NCBI GenBank assembly: GCA_037178975.1 | Contig: JASJZH010000002.1 | Span: forward strand, 992,001 to 1,056,000 | Length of the DNA stretch: 64,000 bases | Reading direction: 5' to 3' | Source of the DNA: Oscheius tipulae | Taxonomy: Eukaryota; Nematoda; Chromadorea; Rhabditida; Rhabditidae | Shown here: positions 34,575-45,094 of the stretch, piece after piece | Layout: each line of letters starts with the position of its first letter | Position numbering within the stretch: position 1 is the first letter of the stretch | Made by a program: the position numbers and the translations under genes | Notes under the pieces: generated by a model | Databases searched by the model: none | Seen by the model: the letters and a program-made list of their open reading frames with translations, nothing else | Told to the model about the DNA's origin: nothing

Positions 34575-34903
34575 CTACCATCTCCGTCGCCGTTTGTGGA
34601 AAGAAGAAATTCCGGTCCCAGCACTGCGACACAAAGGGATCGTCACGTCAACACCCATGGCGCGAAGCCAACTCAACGTCTGGCAGGATCGTGCGAGGAA
34701 TGAGGAAGCATGGACGAGGAAAAATGGCCGAGATGGAAGGAGATCAGCGACGAGCTCTAGGGAGACCGTGCATGAGATGGGAAGATGAGCTGAAGAAAGC
34801 CTGTGGTCGCCTCGGACGAACTTCAATCACGTGGATGCGAGAGACAATAGAGGGGGACAAAGAGCGAGTTCGCGCTATGAGAGCGGCAAGGGAGCCCTGA
34901 CAT
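34575..34903 (+). pseudogene. Fragment of a LINE reverse transcriptase C-terminus (RTE/BovB-like)
   Basis: The frame 34691-34900 reads RRALGRPCMRWEDELKKACG and continues through WMRETIEGDKERVRAMRAAR to a stop. This resembles the Arg/Trp-rich tail after the reverse-transcriptase domain of RTE-type non-LTR retrotransposons (pattern GRPxxRWxDDL...WMRxAxDR). The catalytic domain is absent. It lies inside the inverted-repeat element at 34432-35262, so it was probably captured or inserted there. Confidence 0.6.
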
Positions 34904-34974
34904 GGTAGCAACCCCTTGATTCCGACAATAAATTGAATTTTCGTCGTTTTACTCATTTCTCGACTTTTTTCTTA

Positions 34975-35126
34975 CTGTTTATAGTGTTGTTCGACTTCTT
35001 TCAACGTACCGCACCGAAGTTTTATTAGAAATTTCCCTTTTTTTGGCAATATTTTCATCAAATGATAGCTTTTTGTTGATTCCAAGGTGCGGTACGCTGA
35101 AAGAAGTCTAACAACACTATAAACAG
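34975..35126. mobile_element. Nested 152-bp inverted-repeat element (MITE)
   Basis: Arms 34975-35015 and 35086-35126 are 41 nt each with two mismatches (ends CTGTTTATAGTG). The 70-nt centre is AT-rich. No obvious target-site duplication. It sits inside the larger transposon relic and after the LINE fragment. Confidence 0.85.
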
Positions 35127-35262
35127 ACAGAACATGTTTAAAAAAAAAAGTCGGGAAAAAGGTAAAAGGAAAAAAAAATTCGCGCCAAGATTTTACGCGA
35201 AATTGCGTACGTCGTCGCAATTTCGCGTAAAATCGAACCGGGGCGCCTGTTTAACTACTACC

Positions 35263-36502
35263 CTTTGTTTTTCTTCGAATGAAGCCACTGGGCGTCTTTC
35301 GTTATTACGAAGCGACGCAGTCACCAATGCAAACTGTAGGCAAAAGGACGGCAAAGCCATCGGAGACGTCTTTATTAATAAAGCGCAATGGTGTCCGTCC
35401 GTCTGTCATGAATTCTAAGCAAAGGCAAAAGGGCTGTGAAGCTGCCGCCGGAAGCTGGTCTGTACTACTAAAGTGCAATGGTGTCCGCCCGTGCGTCACC
35501 ACCAGAAAAAAGCTGAGAAGGTATGGCATGTCAAGAGTTTAGTTGACGAGTCAGACAGAATTTGAAAATCTCATATTCGGAAGCGGCGCAGCCGCCTGTT
35601 GTCAATGGTAACTCAAGGCCAAAGGAAGCTTACTTACAGAGAGACGGAGAGACAGAGAAATAGAGAGACAGACAGTTTAAAGCTAGTTTCGTTGCCCAAA
35701 TTTTCTATACAAAAAAGGCTATTTTATTTTCTGGAGTATGTTCCTTTTTGTTCTGTTTTGGAAGTTCAAATTGCAGACGGATTCGCTTGTGAAGTGGGCA
35801 TTGGTAACAGGAAGAGGAAGACAAGGTGGCAGATTGATGAAAGAAATGACAGACTGATAGAAACAGAGTGACAGGTTTCATTTTCAGGATCACATATGAT
35901 TTACAAATGGTGTTCATATAATTTGTCTGGTGTGGTGTCTTTTAGCAAGACATGCTCAGATCTATCATGTCAAGTGTCTCTCTGACTCTCTGTCTCTGAC
36001 TGGTCTAGACAATTCTTGTCCCCATTCTTACCTTCCCGTCTTCCACTTCCTTTGATCTTCTTGGTTGCACCTCGAACTCAAATATTCCCCTAGCATACAA
36101 TGCCCCTCACCCAGTTCCTTCTCATTTTTTCTACTTTGAAGTTACTTTAAGTGCATTTTCGCGTGTGAAGACACATGTTTGTTTGCCATTGCAAGACAAA
36201 CGACCGAGGAGATCTCCGTCTCTCTAACTACCAAAAAAAGAGACATGATTGCATAATGTGTCGCCTCTGCAAACGGGGATAGCCCCCGTTTTCGCCTTCT
36301 TTTGCAGGTCTCCTAAATAGGGGGTGATGATATCAGACTCTCGCGCATATCCGAGGACATCTGTCAGCTCTGTCGCGAGAAGACAAGGTCGCAAATTCCG
36401 CCAAACACTGTGTACCTCTTCTGTCTATTTGACTAATCTATGCTCCTCTCATTACGTTTCAGTTTTTCTGGAATAGTGCTAAAGCCTGCTGCTAGTCCAA
36501 AA
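35263..36502. other. Intergenic, repeats only
   Basis: Two copies of AAAGYGCAATGGTGTCCG about 84 nt apart (35380-35500) and a GAGACAGA tract (35636-35680). The rest is unremarkable. An acceptor-like ACGTTTCAG ends near 36463, before the weak exon call at 36503. Confidence 0.45.
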
Positions 36503-36586
36503 ATGGGCTCCCGCTCGCCTCGACTAGAGATCGAGATGAAGAGTTCATTGAGCTCGCCAGTTCGACGAATCGTGTCTTTAAGAGAC
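36503..36586 (+). CDS. Possible first exon of an unidentified gene
   Basis: ATG opens 28 codons (MGSRSPRLEIEMKSS, then SLRD) ending at a strong GTACGT donor in phase 0. Codon use matches the confident exons (TCC, CGC, GAG, AAG), and an acceptor-like TTTCAG lies about 40 nt upstream. No continuing exon was recognised in the next 8 kb, so it could be the start of a long-intron gene or chance. Confidence 0.25.
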
Positions 36587-37770
36587 GTACGTCTCAAATA
36601 GACCCTAGTTTTCTTATTACAGACCTCTTGAAATATAGTTCAAACTTCTTCGAAAGGTTAACTTCTGCGGACCGGCTTTTTCTGTTCGGACAGGTAAGGT
36701 AAAGAAGAGACCAGAGGGACAGAGAGACTGGGAGACAGAGGGACAGAAGGGCAGAGAGATAGAAGATTTCAATGCTCGTAAATCGGGGGAAAGTAAGCAT
36801 CTCTCACTCACTTACTCGTCTCTTCTTCCCACGTTTCTCATTAAAAATCATTGCTGGGAATCACTCTTCCATTTTCTGCACTCTCCAGCCCACTCTGCTC
36901 TGCTTCCAAAGATCGAAATAGCGGTTCTTCGAACCCGCATTCTAATCATCCATTTGCAAGATAGGCTCTTCTGTTTTTTCTTCCTCTTTGTGCCAATATC
37001 CATGTCGTAAGTCTCGTCGTAAATTCCACCCCCGTCCTCGTTCTATATATTTGTTTAGTTCTGTCTCTTCTTCCCCGCAGCTCCAGGTGTGGTTCTTTTT
37101 TTGATACGGAGTGGGGGCTTCCCTTCTGGCCTGCAACAGCTCATCGATTCCTCTGCTTTTGCAGAGAACGAGGGGCGGAGTCCCTAGCGGAGGGAGAGAG
37201 GAGAGAGCATATGCTTCCTATGTGTTCTTTTGCAGAAAATTGAGGCCGTGTTTGGATGCCGGCCAAGGCTTTTTATAGGACGGGAGAGAAATCTGCGGAA
37301 GCTTTGAAAATCCCCCTGTTCACAGCGTCTCCTCAATTTGGAAATTGCTTCCAGGCAGGCGGCAATTCTACGTTCCCAATATGAATCATTATCTGTCTCT
37401 GTCTCTGCGTTTCCAATCAGTTCTCTCTCTGAATGAGCTCTGCCACCGTTTGTCATCTCTATTTGTCTTTCACACCTCTCACTCAATTTCTCCCTGACGT
37501 TCATCGACATTTCGCACTTTCCATACCGCCTCGTGTGATAAACAAGCACTTTCCTCTTGGCAGCTTTCCTAATTGCCTGCTATAATTAAGAGAAGTGCGT
37601 GATTCTTTTGTGAAATATTTGCATTGACGCCTGGACAAAAATAGCCGGTCACACTTTTTCCACCAGCCTATTAATATTGGATGAATAGCGGAAAGAGCGT
37701 CATAATCGAGGGTGGAAATCTTCTAGGCCTGCTGCGAAACAATGTCTTGTCGCCAGGATTCCGTCCTTTC
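36587..37770. other. Gene-poor region left of 5S rRNA
   Basis: Pyrimidine-rich on the plus strand, with purine microsatellite fragments near 36705-36765. Open frames on either strand are repeat-driven and resemble nothing known. Confidence 0.45.
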
Positions 37771-37889
37771 GCTTACGGCCACACCACGTTGAAAGTACGC
37801 CATCCCGTCTGATCTGGCAAGTCAAGCAACGTTGGGCCCGGTTAGTACTTGGATCGGAGACGGCTTGGGAATCCCGGGTGTCGTAAGCT
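37771..37889 (+). rRNA. 5S ribosomal RNA
   Basis: 119 nt, GCTTACGGCC to GTCGTAAGCT. The ends pair in a 9-bp helix I. The central CCATCCCGTCTGATCTGGCAA, loop C-helix III and the Pol III internal control region (GTTAGTACTTGGATCGGAGA) are intact. CTTTTACTTTTTTTTTT directly follows as a Pol III terminator. The sequence closely follows the nematode 5S pattern (for example CACGTTGAA and AAGCAACGTTG), which is the best taxonomic clue in the window. A single copy is seen, with no spliced-leader gene beside it. Confidence 0.96.
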
Positions 37890-37912
37890 CTTTTACTTTT
37901 TTTTTTGCTTCT
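37890..37912 (+). terminator. Pol III terminator after 5S rRNA
   Basis: Two T-runs, TTTT then TTTTTTTTTT, begin within a few bases of the 5S 3' end. Confidence 0.85.
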
Positions 37913-39571
37913 TTTTTTAATGCAAATACTGAGCAGTTGTACAGCATTTTTCCATAGATCGTTGCACACATTGTATGTACCTATTTCCTTTCTTTTCTTC
38001 CGCTGTAATTGCCTTCTGATTCAAGTCACTCCTGCTCCCGTCATGTGATGAATGTGTAATATCTCTTGGGCTTCCACGTTGCACGCCAGCATTCCTTCCG
38101 ATTCATTTGATAGAGACAGAAGGAAAGAGAGACAGTACCTTCCAGTGATTCAGACCACATTATGACTCTCAGTTTTTTTTTTGCAAAAGACGTGTAGTAT
38201 GTATTCATTTTTCCTTCTTAAGACCTTATTACGTCTAATTGTGTGACGCCGTCTGAGCACGGTGGAGTCATTCTAACCGGCAAAGTACACATTGCCGACG
38301 TTGTTCACAACTCCAATTCTTATTATGTTCCCCGAGGGTACAAGTAGAGTGACAGAGTGAGACAGAGAGTCATCGAAAACAGGTTCTGACAGGTTAGACC
38401 CCTTATTGAGTATCATACAGGTATGTCTTATACTAGAGCCCCCTTCCACTATTCTCTCTGTCACTCTGAGCGCATAAGAACGCTAGCAAGATTAACTTTT
38501 GCAGCTGCTGCAGCAGCAGCTCGAAACACATCAAATACATTGCGAGCTGCACTGCAAAACGTGTGCCCTGTTCCACTGATCCGCTTGGATTATCAAAAAT
38601 AAAAACGAAGCCCCCTCTTCCAGCTTGTTTACCTGGCTGCAAATGACGTTCTTTGGCCGGCTATCTTCCACTGCCCGGAGACCCTAAATGACTTTTGCAG
38701 TCGTGTTGCTCACGCTCCCTTTCGGCTAATTTCTTATTCCTGTAAAGGGGCTGCCGATTAGTCGAGTATATGGCTCTCTCTGTCTCTAACACCATGACTG
38801 AGTTCATCACAGGAAAACAACAGGAAATATATACAAACTTTCCTCCGGACGGGATCGAATTAGTTTACTAAACGAGAGCGCTAACCCTTCGGCCATATCT
38901 GCTCGGAGTTTACCGAGACGGTACGGGTGCGCCGTCTCTCTTGTTCTGTCTCTCTCTGTACTGTGAACGAGGAATATGTTCGGATTAGGCCACCCCCGTT
39001 ATATTAGGTCAAACAAAGCAGCTGAACTATTGACGCTGATCTATAAAAAAAAAGGAATCCGTGGGCACAGTTCCTTCCATTCAAAATTCCTCTATGAGAA
39101 TCATAAAAACTGTCCCGATAAGCGATTTGCAACTTTTCCTTTGATTCTTGATCTTGTTCTGTCTCTCTGTTTCTCTCTCTCCCTGTCTCTTTATCGACTG
39201 TCTTAAAACACTGTCACTCAAGAATTTTCCTGATTCAGGTTCATTTCATTATTCCCCGCCATTTCCTCCTCCTCTCTCTCACCTCATCAGTCAAACCTGC
39301 TATCCTCATTGCTATTCTCTCCATCCGCTATATAGTCTCTTTTTCTCCTTTGTCCAATTCAGAGACCAGGATGGGCCATTCGTTGAAAATGTATGGCGTG
39401 ACCTGTTTTTTGAGCCTCCTTTCTTGCAGAGAGAGAGAGTGCGCCATTTTGGATACTGTAGGAAAGAGACACCTGTTCTCATTATAAGCTCATTTGGCTT
39501 CGCAACATTGGCGATTCAGATGCATGTGCACATTCTTGGTCAGGAGAGAGACTTGTCTATGTGCTCGAGTG
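37913..39571. other. Gene-poor region between 5S rRNA and the palindrome
   Basis: Includes the half tRNA-like repeat at 38845-38935 and a small GCAGCTGCTGCAGCAGCAGC block near 38503-38522. No gene recognised. Confidence 0.4.
38845..38935 (-). repeat. tRNA-derived repeat, half of a head-to-head dimer
   Basis: On the minus strand, GGCCGAAGGGTTAGCGC (A-box like) and AATTCGATCCCGTCCGG (B-box like) appear in order. The right flank GAGACGGTACGGGTGCGCC is shared with the dimer at 41190-41400. The facing forward half is missing here. Confidence 0.65.
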
Positions 39572-39633
39572 CAGCTGCTAAACGCTAATTTTCGTACGAG
39601 TATACTCGTACGAAAATTAGCGTTTAGCAGCTG
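39572..39633. repeat. Perfect 62-bp palindrome
   Basis: Each 31-nt arm is an exact reverse complement of the other with no spacer; the centre is CGTACGAGTATACTCGTACG. The base on each side breaks the symmetry, so the palindrome is exactly 62 bp. It could be a complete tiny inverted-repeat element, a double-end remnant of a transposon, or an assembly artefact. Confidence 0.95.
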
Positions 39634-40334
39634 TTCCCCTTCTCTTTCAGCAAAAATTCATAACAGGATAATCTATCACGTGAGATAATCTCTACTTTCG
39701 ATTCACTACTGCCCTTTTTAGAACTTCCTCCTTTTCAAGAGAGCCGTCTCTAGGTCAAGTGCTTCCCTCGATTGTACCTTCTCTTTTCTTTGGACTTTGA
39801 ATTGGCAACATTGACAGTGACAGAGATTGTTCGGGAACTCTAGATATCTTTCAAACGATTTCCTAGATCTCTGTCAATACCCAATTGAACTCTGTGACGT
39901 CGCCATGGAAGTTTCCCAGGCCTTGCCTCTCCAACACAATATTTAAGCAAGGTTTTTGCAGGAGTTCTCGAGTTACGCTAGCTCTCAGCCCACCCAGAAG
40001 TTTTTATGAATTCAGGTGCTATGTCTCACTGTACGAAGCCCTACTGGAGACCAGTACTTTGTCTGCAAAGTGCAGCCACGCCCCCTATTCTCTCTATCCA
40101 ATTATTGGGATTAATGTTGAAGTTGAGCAGAATAGTTCCCTCAGACTTCCATATATAGCATTCTAGGAGCCGTTCCCTTGACAAAACAAGTTTTGGATTC
40201 GAAGCCGGGACCTTTTTCTTGTCAGACAAGCGTCTTAGCGAGCAAATCATCGAAGCAAATTTTTCGCGGGCTTCCTGATGTGTCACGACAGTGAATTTTG
40301 CCCCAGAAATCATCATTTTTGTAGCGAAAAACCC

Positions 40335-40395
40335 ATTTCCCATGATGTTCTACAAGATTGTCGATTTTTAGCTCCTCTACAACTTTTTAGAACAC
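40335..40395. repeat. GCAAAGTTGTAG hairpin repeat, copy 6 (degenerate)
   Basis: GATGTTCTACAAGATTGTCG faces CTCTACAACTTTTTAGAACA. The arms read outward as in other copies, with weaker pairing. Confidence 0.55.
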
Positions 40396-40494
40396 ACCAG
40401 AACCTGAAAAACAGAAAATGAGCTGCACCTGTACCATGCCTGTGAAGCTGCCGCGCCCGGTTGTAGGAGTGAGAACTTTTTCGGGTCGAAAACA

Positions 40495-40570
40495 ATTTTT
40501 ACAACTTGTTATATTCTGAAAAGTTGTAGATTTTGACCAGGCCTACAACTTTGCAAAACAAGCCGAAGCT
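40495..40570. repeat. GCAAAGTTGTAG hairpin repeat, copy 7
   Basis: TATTCTGAAAAGTTGTAGAT and GGCCTACAACTTTGCAAAAC flank a short spacer (TTTTGACCA). Confidence 0.7.
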
Positions 40571-41189
40571 TGAAACTTGGGTTTTGTGCCTGAAAAATAG
40601 ATCAAGAGTTGCGGCCTGGTAAAAAGAAGAAACACAGTATTCTCTCTCCTTTACAGGGTTCAATTCCCGCATCCCCCGCTCGTTTTTTCCACCGAAAAAA
40701 CTTCCTTATTCTGCAGCTCTGTTGCCATCTATTGTTTTTTTCCCGCGCCTTTCATTTCACGCAACCCTGCTTCCTTCTTCCTCTCTCGTTTGCAACTAAT
40801 TGAATTTTCTTGAATAGCAGAGAAGGAGGTCAGGAATCAGCCATTTTCTAGCTATTCTGCAAATGGGGGCCCTATTTTTGCAGTCTGCCCTCCCAACACG
40901 AGATTTATGATATTCTGCAGGCAGGAGAGTGAGAAGAGCCGGGAGAGCTACTGAAGCAGCTGCAAAATCTCTCTCTTCTGCAAGAAGTACTCGTCTCATG
41001 CAGGAAATTTCCTAGTCCTAGGCGTTCTTACTGTAAAGAAGCCATTGACTCTTTGAAGATTCGGATTATGGTCTTTCTGTGAGACAGACGAGCAGCAGCA
41101 TGACACTCCAAGGCTCTGTGCTCCACGATCTAGTCCTCATTTAACCGAGTTCGGCACTATCAAAACGTAATGGATCGTAAAATGTAAAA

Positions 41190-41400
41190 TTTCCTCCGGC
41201 CGGGATAGAACCCTGGGACGTAATATAACCATTCGGGTACTTCTGCGCAGATTCTTTTGAGACGGTACGGGTGCGCCATCTATCATGTCCTAGTGGTTAA
41301 CGTATTTGCTTGGAAGACAACACTCTGTACTCATTTGTGAATTCACAGGTTGTTGGTTCGAACCCGGGGCAGATCACGAATCTGACCTCCATTCATGCTT
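41190..41400. repeat. Head-to-head tRNA-like dimer repeat
   Basis: The left part carries a minus-strand tRNA-like half (GGGATAGAACCCTGG, reverse B box). The right part carries a plus-strand half: TCCTAGTGGTTAACG as A box and TTGGTTCGAACCCGGGGC as B box. Between them lies the shared linker GAGACGGTACGGGTGCGCC. The same layout recurs at 59066-59370. Confidence 0.7.
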
Positions 41401-42925
41401 CAAATAACTCAATGATTGACATATCAATGGAGACAAGTAACTAACAATAAAGTGAATGTTTCTCTATCCTGCCTCTCTCATTTGTTTCCTAATCGGGTCA
41501 ACTTCCCAAACAACTCTCTATCTATTTTGCCTGAAGTCATAGATCTGTTGCATAGTGACTTTCTGCTGCTGCAATCAATGAAAAAGCCTAATGTGTAAAC
41601 AGCTGTTTTCGGCTCTCTCCTCTCTCTCTCTCTCTATCTCTATACACTGTCCACAGTTTATTGACATTCTCCTTTCCGCGTGCAATTCCTCCCCGTTTGA
41701 TCCCCATGCCGCCTTTTTTTGCACCATGTACATGGGATGTTCAGAACTGGATCAACCCTCCTTTTGAAACGGTGGTCTGTAAGCCTATTAGAGAAGGGCA
41801 AACAGAAAATGCCTGTCAAGAAGGCGCTCTTTTCTTAATGATGTCATCGCTATTTGCTACTCCCACTTGACGCTGGAAAAAGAGGCTCTTCTTAGTATTA
41901 AGGAAAGTCAATTACTCACTCTGTACTCATTTGTCTTAACTAGCTGTCTCTGTCCTTATTCCCATCTGGTCCCAATGAATCAGAATCATATAATCCACAG
42001 ATGCTTTCTAATCTCTGCTCCGTGTCTGCCTGCTCCTCTCTCGCAGCCATACATTTTCTGGTTCAGATGTTATACTGCAGAACTTTGTTCGTTTTTTTTT
42101 GGATTACTGTAGCTATTTTGGTCTTCGGCGAAGAAGGTTTTGCTTGTTTGCCTACAATTTCCTCCACCATCATGTGCTCTCTGACATTTCGCCCTGTTCT
42201 CCTACTTCCACAATGCGTTCTATTTCCCCTTTTGTCCGATGCAACAAAACAGCTTTGCAACTTTTCTTGCTGGCATGGTCGATGTTTTCTGCCTTCTATA
42301 CAAGACGTGACTCTCCCTACTCGGTTGCAGTTCCAACTGGAACTGTTCTTTCTGTCTATTTATCTCTCTAACTCTCTGTCCTTCTATTTTTCTGTCTTCC
42401 TGCTTCTTATTCTCTGTCTTTCTATCTCTTACTGGCTCTCTGAACTCTTGATCTGTCTCTCTCCCCTATTGTTTTGCACTTTTTGCAAACTCCTAAAAAT
42501 GTATTCTGCTCCAATAGCCTGTTTTCGCAGTCTGTAAAGTACACCCTGCCTCTCTCTCTCCCTCTCTTCTTGACTGCTTTTCCTTCCGAGTTATTCTTTT
42601 ATGGCCCTTGCATATGTTCTATTTACTCTGTGTAATTCAATGCGTGTTCCAGATGCCGTCAAAATTTACTCTTTTCCCCTCTCGCTACTGACGTAGTCAA
42701 AAACAAAAACAGCTATAGACACCTAGCATATTTACTCGAAATAATTTGCAGAGCACTGTCAGATCTTTTTCTAATTCAATTAAATTAACATGAAGAATTT
42801 TCCCTTTTTTTTACTTTTTTTTGCTTTCATTGCTCCCTGGGAGCTGGTGCAAATTTTGGGTCGACTTCTCCACAGAAAGTCTTGTTCCTTTCGGCCATTT
42901 TCTGTAATTTTTTTTCATTTACCAG
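41401..42925. other. Gene-poor pyrimidine-rich region
   Basis: Long plus-strand open frames (for example 42001-42537) are rich in Leu, Ser, Phe and Cys because of C/T-rich sequence. They show no family signature and are not called genes. Confidence 0.45.
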
Positions 42926-42990
42926 CTTTATATGCTCTGCAAAGTTGTAGATTGGGACGAGAGAACTTTGTAGAGCATCAAAAGTTTGGA
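42926..42990. repeat. GCAAAGTTGTAG hairpin repeat, copy 8
   Basis: TATGCTCTGCAAAGTTGTAG and GAGAACTTTGTAGAGCATCA pair over about 18 nt around a GGGACGA spacer. Confidence 0.75.
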
Positions 42991-45094
42991 AAATGTGATC
43001 TTTATCCCGAAAATCGTTGTGAAAGTGGCAATACTGTAGGACGACTGTCGCCGCTCCCTCCTTTTCTCGGCCCTTTTGTAGTTTGTCCGCTGAGGGAACT
43101 ATTACCGAAAATATGACGTTTCAGTAGATCTTTACACCCTTTCGGTACAAAACGGCAAAAGTATGAACAGCTTTTTGCTTCGCTCGAGAGCACCCGAAAA
43201 ATCGGTCGTGCACTTTAGAGTGTTCAGAAGATTTAGCCGGAGAGTATAATATCAAGCTGGCATTTACTTTCTTCCCCCCTAATCAAGTCGTACAACTAAT
43301 TTCCCTCTAGAGATAATCGAGAGTGAGCTGTTGACAGAGGCTTGCAGTCCGTGTGTGTCTGCTTCCGCCTTAATCAGAGAGAGGCCCCTGCAATCACATG
43401 AGACAGCTACAGTGAATTTGCCGTGGAAGGAGAAGTATGATGCATTCTACTTTTAATTTTTTTGCACAAAATTGTTGACGAGCCTGACACGGTGGGTAAT
43501 CTATTTGCAGTTCGTATGTTTGCACCCACTTTTGCCCTGTGCTCCCTTGCAGTTTTTTTTCCTTAGAGAGACAGAGCGAGAAAGGTGTCGCGAAACCTTT
43601 GGCCAAAGAACTATGAGAAGAATTCTCATACGTTTCTATTGACTCAGCGCCCAGCAGACATGCAATCCGATGTTATATGCTTCCCATCTAACCATTCCTT
43701 ATTCATTCTTTTCCGTTTCTCTTCTTGATTTATCAATTGTTGGCCCGTAAAAAACAGGTGGGAAAGGCTACACTTTTTGACCGGATACCAAAACAGGCGA
43801 CGATTAGTGGAAAACGACGCTGTGAATAATTGTCCAAGATATTCGAAAACCTATAGAAGTTTCTCGGACCAAACGGACCATATAGTACAAGATCCGGTCG
43901 CCCCATATTTGAACAGTTGGTCACTCCGTCTCTCTTCTTTCCTGTCTCTTTCTCCCATCATAAAATGATCCTCCTCCTTTGCACTTTCCGCTGATTATCT
44001 GCTCCCCTTTACCTCGCTATTTTCCTGTTTTTAATTCTGTTGACGTAGAAGGGATTCCAATCACAGTGAGCTCTGCTTCCATTTCTTGCATTCTGCTGTT
44101 ACTCAGTATTTGGTATTCGGAGGATTTGGCTATATTTGAACGGTAATAATAGAAGAGAAAGAGAGGCAGAGACATTGCGTGTCTTTCTTCAAGAGTTCCT
44201 GCATCTTAGAAACCTGATAAGTCCTCTTTTTCCGGCTTGCAATCGAACCCCTCTAGGAAACTGTGATTCGCCCATGTGCGTGTCGGCAGGAAAGGTTATC
44301 AAACGAGGTCAAGAGTGTCACATGTATTTTTATCTTATCCTACTTTTCTCGCTTCCTCGACTTTTAGTTATTTGTAGTTCCTACATTTTTAATACAAAAA
44401 TCGCGCAAAACCTTTGACTAACAATTAGCCCACACTTCTGCGTAAGAGACTCCAAAATTTTAGGCTTGCGTGAAGGTTTCCAGTGGAAAACAAGGTAATT
44501 TGAGCAATTTTTCTTGCAAATTCAATTCATTTTCTCACATTTTGCTGCATGCTCGTCAGCTGTCATGTGCAGCTGCAAGTGTAGGTTGTGCTTCCCCTGC
44601 AAGCTAGCAGATGTTCTCCCGCGTTTTCTGCCTATTTTCATCTGACAAGGGGTAGTCTCTCATTTTCTCATTGTCTCCGTCTCTCTGTCTTTTTGTATCT
44701 ATGTGTCTTTGCCTCTCTGTCTCACTGTCTCTCTGTCTCTCTATCTCTTTGTTTCTGTTTCTCTGTTTCCTTGTTTCTCTATCTCTCTGTATCTCTTTAT
44801 CTCAACATCTCTATCTCTCGATCTTTCTGTTTTTCTGTCTTCCTGTATCTCTGGATCTCTGTCTTTCTATCTCCCTCTTCCAAAAAAAAAAATCCCTAAC
44901 TCTTCTCTTCCATATCCCCTCGCTGACCCACGTTTCTGATAATTAACACGTCTGTTTGTCTGTTTGCTCCCTTATCACGCCCACTGTTGAGCAACACGAC
45001 ACATCTTCCCTTTTATTGCAGTTTCTCTCGCTTTTCTTACACTCTTCAATTCAAACATCAATTTCCATTTTCCAGCTATTTGATTATGCCATAA
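42991..45094. other. Upstream region of the guanylyl cyclase gene
   Basis: Mostly unremarkable, with the large C/T tract at 44655-44882. CATTTTCCAG ends at 45075, about 20 nt before the cyclase ATG, and may be a trans-splice acceptor. No other gene seen. Confidence 0.45.
44655..44882. repeat. (CTCTGT)-type pyrimidine tract
   Basis: About 230 nt of imperfect TCTCTGTC/TCTCTATC repeats on the plus strand, the complement of the GAGACAGA tracts seen elsewhere. It is open in all three plus frames and so mimics coding sequence. Confidence 0.9.

Larger units (their letters stand above)
34432..35262. mobile_element. DNA transposon relic with 8-bp target duplication
   Basis: Left terminal inverted repeat 34432-34475 and right terminal repeat 35216-35262 match as reverse complements over about 44 nt, differing only by a 3-nt insertion (GGTAGTTAAACAGG versus GGTAGTAGTTAAACAGG). 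They are flanked by identical CTTTGTTT at 34424-34431 and 35263-35270, an 8-bp target-site duplication as made by hAT-like transposases. The 831-bp interior encodes no transposase but includes a LINE-like fragment (34575-34900) and a second, nested inverted-repeat element (34975-35126). The right end also holds a local palindrome made of ATTTTACGCGAAATTGCG and its complement around 35189-35235. Confidence 0.88.
39634..41160. other. Gene-poor region with hairpin repeats
   Basis: Contains a tRNA-like fragment near 40195-40245 (minus strand) and two hairpin repeats (40335-40395, 40495-40570). No gene recognised. Confidence 0.4.

Noticed and set aside
34594..34788. 64-codon open frame in the transposon relic
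   Set aside because: The overlapping frame at 34691-34900 carries the LINE-like Arg/Trp pattern; this one does not.
42001..42537. 178-codon plus-strand open frame
   Set aside because: Leu/Ser/Phe/Cys-rich because the strand is C/T-rich; no family motif, no splice logic, and similar frames occur wherever TCTCTGTC tracts lie.
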